A program made the position numbers and the translations under genes. 64,000 nucleotides of DNA from Paragordius varius (Eukaryota; Nematomorpha). This document shows, piece after piece, positions 1 through 13,400 of this stretch. The stretch lies in NCBI GenBank assembly GCA_964247055.1, contig OZ176058.1, positions 806,001-870,000 on the forward strand, written 5' to 3'. The notes under the pieces are model-generated. The model saw nothing but the letters and a program-made list of their open reading frames with translations, ran no database searches and was not told the origin of the DNA. Every line of letters starts with the position of its first letter. The first letter of the stretch is position 1.

Positions 1-227
1 ATATAAATTAAAAATATTTAATGAGAAATGAAATTTGTACAATTTTTTGGCCTTAAAAGGTCTTTTAATTGGTGAATAGGGAAAAAATGTGTGATAAAAA
101 GTAATCAGAAATAGCTAAAAAAGCTAAAAATATTTCACACATCCTTGCATACTAAATTGTTACAGTATGCATTTTAGAAAAATTATGTCATAAATATAAA
201 ATATTATTTGAATTTAATTATTTTCCA

Positions 228-464
228 TTCATAATAATTATAATTTATTTTTACATTTTTTTCTACTTTTTATTTTTGTTGTAATAATTTTAGGTTTCCT
301 AATATACAGTACAGTATGCATTTTAATGGTTAACTATTTCACATTTTATATGTGGGAAATTTGCAACCAGTAGTGTATGGAAAAAAACGAAATGTGTTGA
401 ATAAACCATTTATTTCTTTTCTTTTTTTCCATACACTACTGTGTTGTGTTGCAAATTACCGAAT

Positions 465-513
<49 letters not shown>

Positions 514-600
514 AAAATAAGCAACCATTAAAATGCATATACTATATTAGGAAACACCTATTATTACAACAAAAATAAAATTATAATTGAAATTATAAAT
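228..600. mobile_element. MITE family C inside a larger imperfect palindrome
   Basis: Core about 308-547: ACAGTATGCATTTTAATGGT at the left, its inverse (ACCATTAAAATGCATA) at the right, with inner inverted arms around CAGTAGTGTATGG. The inverted repeat extends outside the core through TTGTTGTAATAATTTTAGGT and its inverse, so the folded unit is about 370 bases. An (AT)n tract lies at 467-507. No coding capacity. Confidence 0.75.
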
Positions 601-638
601 GGAAAATTAATAAATTTTCTGTTTTTTAATATTTATTA

Positions 639-820
639 CATAATGCAATTTAATGGTTACTTATTTCACACTTTATAGTTTGGAAATTTGCAACACACAA
701 CAGTAGTGTATGGAAAAAACAACGAAATGAATAAAACATTTATATCCTTTCTTTTTTCCATACACTACTGTTTTGCAAATAACTATACTGTGAAATAAGC
801 AACCATTAAAATAAGCTGTA
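639..820. mobile_element. MITE family C, second copy
   Basis: Left end CATAATGCAATTTAATGGTT, right end GCAACCATTAAAATAAGCTG, with CAGTAGTGTATGGAAAAAAC and its inverse inside. More decayed ends than the copy at 59.8 kb. Confidence 0.7.
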
Positions 821-1214
821 TCTTTTCAGTATGTACCAAATAAAGAAATCTTAAGCAATTTTGCTATTCTATAAAGAATTTGAAAATTTAAAAACGACAA
901 AAATCTATAAATAATTAAATTTAATTTATAAAAAATTTTTTTTTACAAAAAAATAAATATATATAAATGATAAACTTTAATGAGATAGTAAGTATATAAA
1001 GTTTTTTTTTAAAATTATTATAGATAAATATATCGATTCGGAAAATTTTTAATATATATATATATACATATTATAACACACCACTTAAAATATGCAAAAT
1101 AAATCTAAAACCAATATTTAAAATGTGTTTTTTGGGGCCAATTTAAAGGTTTTATTTAAATTATTATTACAACAGTTAAATCATATTAAATTAAAAATAA
1201 TTTATCAAATTATG

Positions 1215-1218
<4 letters not shown>

Positions 1219-1255
<37 letters not shown>
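1219..1255. repeat. (AT)n microsatellite
   Basis: About 18 AT dinucleotides just upstream of the first RBM39 exon in the window. Similar tracts occur at 5050-5082, 29658-29714, 34230-34264, 45753-45786 and 56552-56581. Confidence 0.9.
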
Positions 1256-1259
<4 letters not shown>

Positions 1260-1347
1260 TATTACTTTTTTATCAAAATTTATTTTTACATAATAAATGC
1301 ACATACAATTTTTTTAATTTTTAAAAATATATTTTTATTCACTATAG

Positions 1348-1446
1348 ATCACAAAAAGGATCGTGATTCTAGCGTTAAAAACACACCACAAACAGATGCT
1401 AAAAAATCAGCTGATCTTGATACTGAAATTATTGTTGATAAGTCTG
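1348..1446 (+). CDS. RBM39: RBM39 exon 1 of window (charged N-terminus)
   Basis: Acceptor ACTATAG and donor G|GTATT. Encodes a lysine- and aspartate-rich stretch containing KKSADLD; it enters with a split codon, so at least one more upstream exon is expected before the window. It shares a KSADLD segment and its DNA with the next exon. Confidence 0.8.
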
Positions 1447-4400
1447 GTATTATATTTCTTTAGATAAATTTTGTTTTTAAAATATTTAATAATCATGTAG
1501 TATGTATTATGAAAAAAATATATAAAAAAATTAAATATTTTGATATTATTTGGAATTTATATTCATTAGATAATCGAATTTATTAAAAAAAACATTTTCG
1601 ATTACTACAAATGAAAGATTTATTCAATGTAATAATTAAAATAAAAATATAAATATGAAAATATAGGAAATTAGAAAAAGAAACCAAAAATAAAGATTTG
1701 ATAAGAATAAATTTAATGTCAAATAGTTACCAAAAAACATTAACATATTAATAATAAATTTTAATAATTAAAATCTAAAAATTAAAATATATAACTTTTT
1801 AAAAAATATTTAATTTTTTTTGTAAAAAATTTAAAAATATTAATTAGATACTCAAATGAATGGATTATCTTCTTTTGGTGATTACATTAAAAGTGAAATG
1901 GTTAAAATTGACGCGACTAAAACGGAAACCGAAAAATCAGCTGATCTGGACGAAAAACCGAACGAAAAAAGGGCGAAAACGGTGAAAAGTCATTGTGAAG
2001 AAAGAAAATCGAAAAAGTATATTAACGTATTTTACTTTGGAATTTTAAATTTTTACATATAAACCATTTTATTCTTAAAATTTGTTATGTTTGAAAAATC
2101 AAGAATTTTTTATTTATATTTGTTGTATAACAAGATTATAAGCTAGAGTTTTATTGATTTATTATGCATAAACATTTATTATTGAGATGAGTAAGGGCAA
2201 ACATAAAGTGTTCAGGGTAAATTTGAAAGGGCTAACATAAACGTGTTAAGGATGTTTGAAATGTTTTTTGGATGAATTTAAAGTGTTAAAGGTCTAAATT
2301 TGAAATGGAAGGTAAATATAAAAAATGATTTAAGAAAAAATTTGAAATGCTTTTTTGGATGAATCTGAAGTGTTAAAGTATTAATTTAAAATGGTTTAAG
2401 GGTAAATTAAAAATGTTTAAGGGCAAATATAAAATTATTAAGGGTGAATTTGAAATGTTTTTATGGATGAATTTGAAGTGTTAAATTTTAAATTTAAAAT
2501 GGTTCAAGGGTAAAATTTTGAAATGTTTAAGGGTAAATATAAAATTGTTAAGGTTTGAAGGGTGTTTGAAATGTTTTTATGGATGACATACGTCATAAAT
2601 AATTTGCCCAAGTTCGCTCATATCAGCTGTTTTTTAATTTTTTGTGTAAAAATTAAATTAATTCTTAACCACCCCATGATATTAATCATCTGTTTTGATG
2701 GCCAAAAATAAACTTAATTCAATAAATAAGCTGTTAGTTTCATCGTAAAAATATTCCATTTATTCTCGCCTCTCCAATTAAGAACAGCTGTTGTTTTTTA
2801 AAAAATATTACTTTTTGATGCCGTATACATATATATATGTAAAATGGTTTATATCAGCTGTTTCCTTTAACGTAGTCATCTGTTTTTTCTTTTTACAATT
2901 AGGGAGGAAAAACAGCTGGGAAAAAATCTAAATAGCCGAAGTAGGAGTAAGAGTACTTCAAGTACAAGCTCAAGTGCTTCAAGTACAAGTTCAAGTTCTA
3001 AACGCAACAAAAAGGTGAAAAAACGTGACTCTCGGTCGCCATCGGCAACCAGGAAAACAGCTGATCGTCGGCATCACCATGGTAACGAAAGAAGAAGCAG
3101 TAAAAGAAGGAGTAGTCGTGATAGAAAGAGGGAATCATCTACGTCCAGGTAAGATTAGTTTGAAATAAAAGTAAATTTGTTTAAAAATTGCTATATTTTG
3201 ATTTATAATACGATTAACTCCTTTGAAAATGTATATATTGGAAATTATGCATCCTTAAATATATCATTTCTTTAAATCTCCCCCTTGATTAATTCAAATT
3301 AACCCTCAAATGGATGTTCTTGATTTAAAAAGTACCTATATTTTTATATTTTTAAAAAATAAATTTTTCTTAAATTAAAATAATACTGAAAAAATAATAT
3401 ACTATGCTACATAAAGATATATTTCACTTTAATGGTATATTAGTTCGGAAACACATAATTTATTTTTAGGGTGAATTTGAATTGTTCAAGGATTATTTTG
3501 AACTGTTAATGAACAATAATTCACCCTTGAAAAATTTAAATTCACCCTTATATAAAAAAACATGTTTTAAAATTAAAAATTACCTATATTTTTATATATT
3601 TTTAAAAAATAAATTTTGTTTTTAATTAAAATAATGCCATAAGAATATATTTCTTTTTTATGATGAGTTATATTAGTTCGAAAATACACATATATTTTTA
3701 GGGTGAATTTGAATCGTAAATGGTATATATATCAATTTTTCTGTAATTTTTTTCTGTATAATTATTTATATTATTTGAAAATTTTATTTTGCTTAAATTT
3801 TTACTATCAGCTGTTGTTTATTGCGTTACAGACGCCATCATAGACACCGATCTCCATCAGCTGATCGCCACCGTCATCGAAGGAAACGTTCACCTTCGTC
3901 GTCGTCTAGGCAACGACGCCGACACCGATCATCACGTGATAAAAGCCGGTCGCCTAGGCAACGCTCACGCCGTTCACGTGACGATAATCATCACGATGAC
4001 GATAGAGGAACACGTGACATGACCAAACGATACATTGATGAACGGACGGGAAAAAGTGTTTCCCCTCCACCTAGGTTTTTATTTTTCAAGAATTTCTGTT
4101 TTGAAATTATATTCAATATTTGATAGTTTTAAAAATTATTAAATTATTGTTTGATAGTTTTGAAATTTATTAAATATTTGATTTTAAATTTTTTTAGAAA
4201 ATTAGTAGATTGATAGTTTTAAAAACTATATTTGATAGTTTTGAAAATTATTAAATATTTGATAGTTTTGAAAGTTATTAAATATTTGATAGTTTTGAAA
4301 ATTATTAAATATTTTATAGTTTTGAAAATTAGTAAATATTTGATAGTTTTTGAAAATTATTAAATATTTGATACTTTTAAAATTTATTAAATATTTGATA

Positions 4401-5049
4401 GTTTTGAAAATTTATTAAATATTTGATAGTTTTGAAAAATATTAAATATTTGATTGTTTTAAAAACTAGTAAATATTTAATAGTGTTTGAAAATTATTAA
4501 ATATTTGTTTGATAGTTTTAAAAATTATTAAATATTTGATAGTTTTGAAAATTAGTAAATATTTGATAGTTTTGAAAAATATTAAATAACTGATAATTTT
4601 GCAAATTATTAAATAATTGATAGTTTAGGAAATTAGTAAATATTTGATCGTTTTGAAAATTAGTAAATTTTTGATAGTTTTGAAAATTATTAAATATTTG
4701 TTTGATAGTTTTGAAAATTATTAAATATTTGATAGTTTATAGAATTGAAAATTAATAAATATCTGTTAATTTAAGTGCTTTAAAAGAAAGTTTTACAAAA
4801 AAATCTTTTTTTAGTGTTTTATAAACTTTGACATTTTTTTATGTTTTGGAAAATTTGATTTTTTTTTTTAAATTTGAAAAATTTTATTAAAGTTTTGTGA
4901 AGTTTCTTATTTTTTTAGGGATTTTTGGTCCATATTCATAATAATTTAATAATTTTAACTTTTTAAACTTTTTTTTCTTTTTTTGAAAATTTATATATGA
5001 AATTTAAGATTTTAATAAATTTGTTACTTTAATAAATACTTTTATTGTT

Positions 5050-5083
<34 letters not shown>

Positions 5084-7390
5084 TAATTATTTGAAAAAAA
5101 TTATTTTGATTTTATATATTTTTAGTAACTTTTTATCTATATTATATGTAAACAGGCGTGGAGTTACAGATATAAATGCGCCACCATCTGTTAATAATCC
5201 ATCAGCTGTTACTCAACCACCTAACAACACATCTGAGGAAGATACGTTAACCCCTGAAGTATATATTTATAATTTTTAATTTTTTTTATAATTAAATAAA
5301 AATTTATAATATTTAATTTTTTTATATAATTTACAGCTTCACCCCAAGAATAAATTATTCTGTTTTCGAACTTATATGACTCATAGTTAATATGAAATAT
5401 ATCTTTATGGCCCATAGTTATTATTTTTTAATTATTATTTTAAAATTTAAAACAAAATTTTAAATTTTTTTAAAAATATATAAAAATATAAGGGTAATTT
5501 TAATCTTTAAAAACATTTATCTTATTTGAGGTTGAATTTAAATTGTTTAAGGGTGAATTTAATGTGTTTAAGGGTGAATTTGAATTGTTAATGGTATATA
5601 TATAATTTTCTAGGAAATGTATCAACCCATGCTGTTTAACTCTATTTCCAATAATTCTCTAATTATAATTCTTCTTATATTTTAAATTATTTTTAGCAAA
5701 ATTTAAATACATTTTTTAGAAATTTTATTATTATTTATTTGTAAATTATAATTCTTATTATATCATAAATTTTAAATTATTTTTAGCAATATATAAAATA
5801 ATATATTTTAATGTGAATCATAAATTCTCATTATAAACAACAATATTTTTTATAAATTTATAATTTTTTATATTATTTTCATTGCCATTTTTTGCTCATA
5901 TTAAATTTTTACGTTTTGTCTAAATAAATAATTTCAAAAAAATTATAAAATTTTTGTACTTTTTTTAATAATTTTAAACAATTCAATTTTTATTTATTTT
6001 CACTTTTTTAGGAAGGGGATCAACTTTTTTTTAAAATTTTAACTTTTTCTTTCTTTAAAATACATATATTAATTAATAATTTTCTTTATTTAAAATATAT
6101 AAAATTAATTTTTAATTTTACCTATGTAATTTTGTATATAAATTATACAATTTTTATATATTTTTATTTCGTTTTTTTTGAGTTTTTCTCTTTTTTTTTA
6201 ATTTTTTAATTTTACTTTTGAAAAATTAGTTTTTCTCATTAAATTTTTTTTTAATTTTAAACAACCAAACTTGAGTTTTTAATAATTTTATTTTAATTTT
6301 TTATTTAAATTTTTCATATTTTCAAAATTATTTTTTTTAGGAAAGAGATCAACGTACAGTCTTGTTTATGCAACTTTTTTATAATTATTCATTTCTATTA
6401 ACAATTTATATATAATTAGATTTATAAGGTTTTTTTAAAATCTTTTTTTATTGACTTTTTAGGTATATATATATATATATATTAGTTAAATTATTAAAAA
6501 ACTTTTTAAACTTCTTTTGCAAAAGATGATACATATTAATGAATATTATCAACATATTTACCAACTATATCTGAGTTATTTTAAAATATAAATTTATTTA
6601 AATATATATATTTAAATAAAAATTCAAAAATTTCAATTTTTTTTAAATTTTCTATAGGAAAGAGATCAACGTACAGTGTTGTTTATGCAACTTTTTAAAC
6701 TTTTAACTTTATAATATATTAATTTTCTTGATTTTTTTAAAAAAAAATTTAAGTTTTACCTTATTTTTTTCTAATTTTAAATAAAATATTTTTATTTTAG
6801 ATTAATTTTTTCCTTATTTTTTTCAAATTTTACCTTTGAAAAATTAGTTTTTTACAACTTTTTTTATAACTTTTTTTTTAATAATAGTTTTTTACAACTT
6901 TTTTTTTAAAAAATATACAATTTTTCATATTTATTAAAAAAACAATTCAATTTTTTTTTAATAATTTTCGATAGGAAAGAGATCAACGTACAGTCTTGTT
7001 TATTCAACTTTAGGATTCTTATAATTTTACAATTTTTATATTAACTATATATATATATATATATTATACCATTTACAGTTCAAATTTACCCTCAAAGAAA
7101 TTATGTTTTTTTAAATTAAAAATTAACTATATTTTTAAAAATAAAATATTACGTTTAAAATTAATATAATTCTGAAAAAATAATATACTAAGCGCAATAA
7201 GAATATATTTCTTAATAATTATTTATATTAGTTCGAAAACACATAATTATAGGGTGAATTTTAATTGTTATTTTAAAAATATATATAAATATATATATAT
7301 TTTAAAAAAAAATTCAATTTTTTACTTAAAATTCTTTAGGAAAGAGATCAACGTACAGTCTTGTTTATGCAACTTTAGAATTATAGCTAT

Positions 7391-7421
<31 letters not shown>

Positions 7422-10400
7422 TCATTATAAACGCATTTTTTTCAAACTTTAAACAAATTTTATATTTATATAAATCATTAAATTAATATTTTATACTTTT
7501 TAAAAAAAAATTCAGTTTTTTTTTAAAATTTTTTTCTATAGGAAAGAGATCAACGTACAGTGTTGTTTATGCAATTTTTTTTATAACTATTAACTCTCTA
7601 AAATATATAATTTAAATAAAATACTTTTCTATTCAAAACATATAAAATATCTTAAATTTTTTAAAGTTTTTCCTTATTTTTAAAATTTCTTGAATTTTTA
7701 ATTTTACCCATATGTGATTATAATATATTAAAAAAATTTACATTTTTTACAATTTTTTTCCACTTTTTTAACAAAAATTTTCAATTTTTTCTTTAGGAAA
7801 GAGATCAACGTACAGTGTTGTTTATGCAACTTGGCCCCTACGTGGATGAACGTGATATCATGGATTTCCTCCGGGCTCATGGGAAACGGACCCGTGATGT
7901 TCGAGATATTAGACTCATCGTTGATAGTCGAACTCGAAGATCTAAAGGTCTGGCTTACGTGGAATTCCGCGATCCTGATTCGGTCGCTTTTGTAAGTTTT
8001 TTTGCATAAAAAATTGGATTTTTTGGGAAAAACGATAAAAATGGAGTGTTTTTTAGCTTTTTTGGAAAAAAATGAGTGTTTTTGAAGGTTTTTAAGTAAA
8101 AATTTGATAAAAATTGAGTTATTAGAAAAAAATTGAGATTTTGAGGGTTTACGATTTTTTGGGGGCAAAATGACAAAAATTGAGCGTTTTTAATGGTTTT
8201 TAGGAAAAAAATGATTGATTTTTGAGTAATAATTGATTTTCAGGTGTTTTTCAAGATTTTAGGGTTTTTTAAGATTTTTGGCATGTTTTATTTGTGTTTA
8301 AACCTTTTAAAAAAGGTTTAAACACAGTTTTTAGTTTTTTTAGCTTTGAGTTTAAAAAGCGGACGCGAGATGTTTGAGATATAGACTCATAGTTGATAGT
8401 CGAACTCGAAGATCTAAAGGATTGGCCTACGTCGAATTTAGAGATCCTGATTCGGTCGCTTTTGTAAGTTTTTTTTTGAAAAAATTGGTTTTTTGGGAAA
8501 AAACGATAAAAATGGAGTGTTTTTTAGTTTTTTTGGTAAAAAAATGAGTGTTTTTGAAGGTTTTACGATGTTTTCCTTGAAAAAATGGGTTTTTAGACAA
8601 AAATTTGATAAAAATGGAGTGTTTTTGATGGTTTTTTGGTAAAAAATGAGTTTTTTTGATGGTTTTTAGGCAAAAATTTGATAAAAATTGACAAAAACTG
8701 AGCGTTTTTAAGGTTTTGGTTGTTTTTTGGAAAAAAATGAGTGTTTTTGATGGTTTTTAGGCAAAAGATTGATAAAAATTAAGTTATTTTGATGGTTTTA
8801 CGAAGTTTTTCTTGAAAAAACGCTAAAAATGGAGTTACTTTGACGGTTTTTAGGGTGTTTTTAAGAAAAAATGATTGATTTTTGAGGATCAGGTATTTAG
8901 TCAAGTTTTTAGGGTTTTTCAAGTTGATTAGCATGTTTTATTAGTGTTTTAACCTTTTAAATAAGATATAAGGACAGATTTTAGTTTTTTAGCTTTGAGT
9001 TTTAAAAGCGGACTCGAGATGTTCGAGATATTAGACTCATCGTTGATAGTCGAACTCGAAGATCTAAAGGATTGGCCTACGTGGAATTCCGCGATCCTGA
9101 TTCGGTCGCTTTTGTAAGTTTTTTTCGTAGAAAAATGGATTTTTAAACAAAAATTTGACAAAAATGGAGTTTTTTTTTGGTTTTTTTGGAAAAAAATGAG
9201 TGTTTTTGATGGTTTTTAGGGAAAAAATTGATAAAAAATGAGTTATTTTAAGGGTTTTACCTGTTTTTGTCTAGTTTTTAGGGTTTTTCAAGATTTTTGA
9301 CATGTTTCATTAGTGTTTTAAACATTTTAAAGAAGGTTTTGAGACAGATTTTAGTTAAGCTTTTTTAGCATTGAGATTAAATAACGGACTCGAGATGTTC
9401 GAGATATTAGACTTATAGTTGATAGTCGAACTCGAAGATCTAAAGGACTGGCTTACGTGGAATTTCGCGATCCTGATTCGGTCGCTTTTGTAAGTTTTTT
9501 TTGAAAAAATTGATAAAAAAATGGGTTTTTAGACAAAAATTTGGTAAAAAATGATAAAAATGGAGTTATTTTGAGGGTTCTGGGTGTTTTTGAACATTTT
9601 TTGGAAAAAAGATCATTTATAGATTTTTTCAGGAGTTTTGATGTTTTTTTTTCCTAAAAATAATTCGTATTTTTGTGAAAAAATTTAAAAGTTTTTAGCG
9701 TTTAAATTTGTTTTTTTGTTTTATTAGTGTTTAAACCTTTAAAAAAGATTTTAAAGGCATATTTTAGCTTTTTTAGTGTTGTATGTATATAAAGGACCCG
9801 AGATGTTTGAGATATACCATTTACAGTTCAAATTCACCCTTAACAAATTCACCCTCAAATAAATAACACGATTTTTAAGATTAATAATTACCTATATTTT
9901 TATATATTTTTAAAAAATAAAATTTTGTTTTAAATTAAAATAATACTGAAAAAAATAAATAATTATGCCATAAAAATATATTTAATTTGAATAATGAGTT
10001 ATATTAGTTCGAAAACACACATAATTTATTTTTAGGGTGAATTTGAACTGTAAATGGTATATTTGACTCATATAAGCAATAATTTCGTTCTATAATTTAT
10101 TATATAAATATTAAAATTCTCACATTTTTTGTTTTATCTATTTTACAAGGCTACTCTACCTTGCTTAATGGGCAAAAACTTTCGTGGACGACCCACATTA
10201 TATTTTGTTTTTAATTATTAATATTGTTTTACGTTTTTAATACCTTTTTTTAATTCATTTTTTTGCATACTTTTCTCCCCTAATTCTCTCAAATAAACAA
10301 ATTTTGATATTTATTTAACATATTTTACCATTTTACAATTCAAATTCACCCTTAAACTATTTATTCAAATTCCCACCATAATTTAATATATCTTTTTTAA

Positions 10401-13400
10401 GATTAAATATTATCACCTATATTTTTTTACATACTTTAAAAACAATCAAATTATGTTTAAAAATCAAATAATACTAAAAAATAATAAACTATGCGCTATT
10501 AAAATATGTTTCATATTATAATGAGTTATATTAGCTGCCTGAAAACATATTATTTATATTTTTAAGGTGAATTTGAATCGTTTAAGGGTGAAATTGAATT
10601 GTTCAAGGATAAATTTAAATTTTTCAAGAGTTAATTGAATTGGTCGAGGGTGAATTTGAATTGGTTAAGAGTGAATTTAAATTGCTCAAAAGTTAATTGA
10701 ATTTGTTCGGGGTGAATTTGATTGTTCAAGGGTAAATTTGATTTGTTCAAAAGTAAATTGTTCATGGCTAAATATTAATTGTTCAAGAGTTAATTGAATT
10801 GTTCGAGGGTGAGTTTGAATTGTTCGAGGGTGAATTTGAATTGTTCAAGGGTGATTTGAATACAAGGGTGAAATAAAATTTTCCAAAAGTTAATTGAATT
10901 TTTCAAGGATGAATTTGAATTGTTCAAGGGTAAATTTGAATTGTTCAAGGGTGAATTAAAATTGTTTAACGGTGAATTTGAATTGCTTAAGGGGGTATTA
11001 TGAACTGTTCAAGGGTTAATTAAAATTGTTTAACGGTGAATTTGAATTGCTTAAGGGGGTATTATGAACTGTTAAGGGGTGAATTTGAATTGTTCAAGGG
11101 TAAATTTTAATTCTTCAAAAATGAATTTGAATTGTTCAAGAGTAAATTTGATTTGTTCAAAAGTAAATTGTTCATGGCTAAATATTAATTGTTCAAGGGT
11201 GAATTTGAATTGTTCAAGGGTAATTTTGATTTGTTCAAGGGTAAATTTAAATTCTTCAAAAATGAATTTGAATTGTATAAGGGTGAATATCAATTGTTCA
11301 AGGTTGAATTTGAATTGTTCAAGGGTGATTTGAATACAAGGATGAAATAAAATTTTTCAAAAGTTAATTGAATTTTTCGAGGGTGAATGAATTGGTTAAG
11401 GGTGAATTTTAATTCTTCAAAAATGAATTTGAATTGTAAACGGTATATTATCCATTTTTAACATTTTTTCATTTTTATCTATTTTAAAAGGCTACTACCT
11501 TACTTAATGGGCAAAAACTACGTGGCCGTCCCATTATAGTTCAACACAGTCAAGCTGAAAAAAATAGGATTGCCGCATCACTTGTAGCTGGTTTTCCCAC
11601 TCAAACTGGTTCATTACAGTATGAGTAAGTTTTTTTTATATATTTTTATAATACCCTTGAATAATTCCAATTTACCCTTTGAAGAATTTAAATTAACCTT
11701 AAAGAATTCAAGTTGGTCCTTAAAAACTTTAAATTTACTCTAAAAATAATATTATTTTACCTTGAAAAGTTTAAATTTACTCTTGAATAATTTATATTTA
11801 TTCTTGAATAATATAAATTTACTCTAAATAATATACCATTTACGGTTCAAATTTACTCTTGAACAATTTAAAATTACCCTTGAACAATTTAAATTTAATC
11901 TTGAATAATTCAAATTCATTCTTGAACAATTCAAATATACCCTTGAACAATTCAAATTGACCCTTGAACAATTCAAATTCACACCCTTAAACAATTTAAA
12001 TTTACCCTTAAACCGTTTAAATTCACCCCTTGAATAATTAAAAATTTAAATTTACCCCTTGAACAATTCTAATTTACCTTGAATTCTAATTTCCCTTTAG
12101 CAAAATTTACCTTTGAACAATTTAAATTCACTCTAAAAATATTATGCCATTTACAAATTAGATTCACCCTTGAACAATTCAAACCCTAAAAGTAAATTTT
12201 ATGTTTTCGGGCATACTCATCATTAAAATATTATTTTTTCAGTATTTTTATGATTACGTACAAAATTTTCATTTTAAAAAATATAAAAAAAATATAGGAA
12301 TATTTAATCTTAAAAAACACATAATATATTTGAGGGTGAATTTAAATTGTTCGAAGGTGAATTTGTATTGTTTAAGGGTGAATTTGAACTGTAAATGGTA
12401 TACATAATATATATAACTTCTAGTAAATATTGAAATTATACTATGGACAAAACGTAAAAATATAAAGACTAACATTTTTTTATCAAAATACAACCCAACC
12501 ATACTTTTTAAACCTTAAAGATGTATATAGGTAATACAATTACAGTAAAAATTCAAATTATACTATTAAAACGTAAAATTATAAAGACATCTATTTTTTT
12601 TCAAAACACAACCCCATACTTTATTATAAACCTTAAAAATGCCATTGAAAACACAATTACAGCAAAAATTGAAATTATACTATGGAGAAAACATAAAATT
12701 ATAAAGACAGCTATTTTTTTCAAAAGACAATCCCATACTTTTTTAAACCAACTCAATTACAGTTTTATACTAAGGACAAAACGTAAAAATATAAAGACTA
12801 TCATTTTTTTATCAAAAGACAACTCAGCCATACTTTTTAAACCTTAATTTTTCTTTAATTTGCCATGTAATACGATTGTAAAATATTAAAACTTTAGAAA
12901 AATATTTTATTTGTCTATATATTTGCTTTTGTCCATATAATTTTAATTTTTACGATATATATACATATAACTTTTAATCACCTTGAACCCATTTAAATCT
13001 TAATTTAAGTATATACTTTAATGTATTTTTTTATATTAATTTTTTTTTGTTTTATTAATTATTAATTTATTTTATTACAATCTAATTTTAGCTCCCTTGT
13101 GATAAATAACTCCATTGGTGGCGCATTAAACGCGGGCGGCGTTCAATCAGCTGGTGGTCCGAAACAACCAACACCCCTGAAATTATATGTGGGTACTTTG
13201 CATCCCGAAATAACGGAAGATATGTTGAAGGCAATTTTTGAACCTTTTGGAAAGGTATTTTTGAATTTTAATCAAAAAAATTATTAAAAATAATTAAATT
13301 TTTATTAAAATTGGTTAAAAATGGTTTAAAAATAAGTGTAAAGATGAAAAAATCATTTAAAATGTTGTAATTTTGGTGAAAATTGGTTAAAAATTGGTTA

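Noticed and set aside
5334-5350. Possible RBM39 exon after TTTACAG
   Set aside because: The sequence is a family A MITE end (CTTCACCCC), and exon 5 joins directly to the RRM1 exon in phase.
6341-7577. CRISPR-like or phage-like regular repeat array
   Set aside because: The repeated word is the coding start of the adjacent exon, spacing is irregular, and the context is eukaryotic.
7728-9161. Minus-strand ORFs across the RRM1 exon copies
   Set aside because: Antisense shadows of the RRM exon and its T-rich introns (Lys/Phe-rich); no family resemblance.
11072-11333. Repeat-peptide ORFs (NLNCSRV / KFTLEQF) on both strands, also at 41.2-41.5 kb
   Set aside because: They come from the 21-bp satellite arms of family A MITEs; a period of seven codons keeps several frames open without coding.
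12521-12847. 108-residue ORF at 12.5-12.8 kb
   Set aside because: It runs through four tandem left ends of family B; composition and repetition show it is not a gene.
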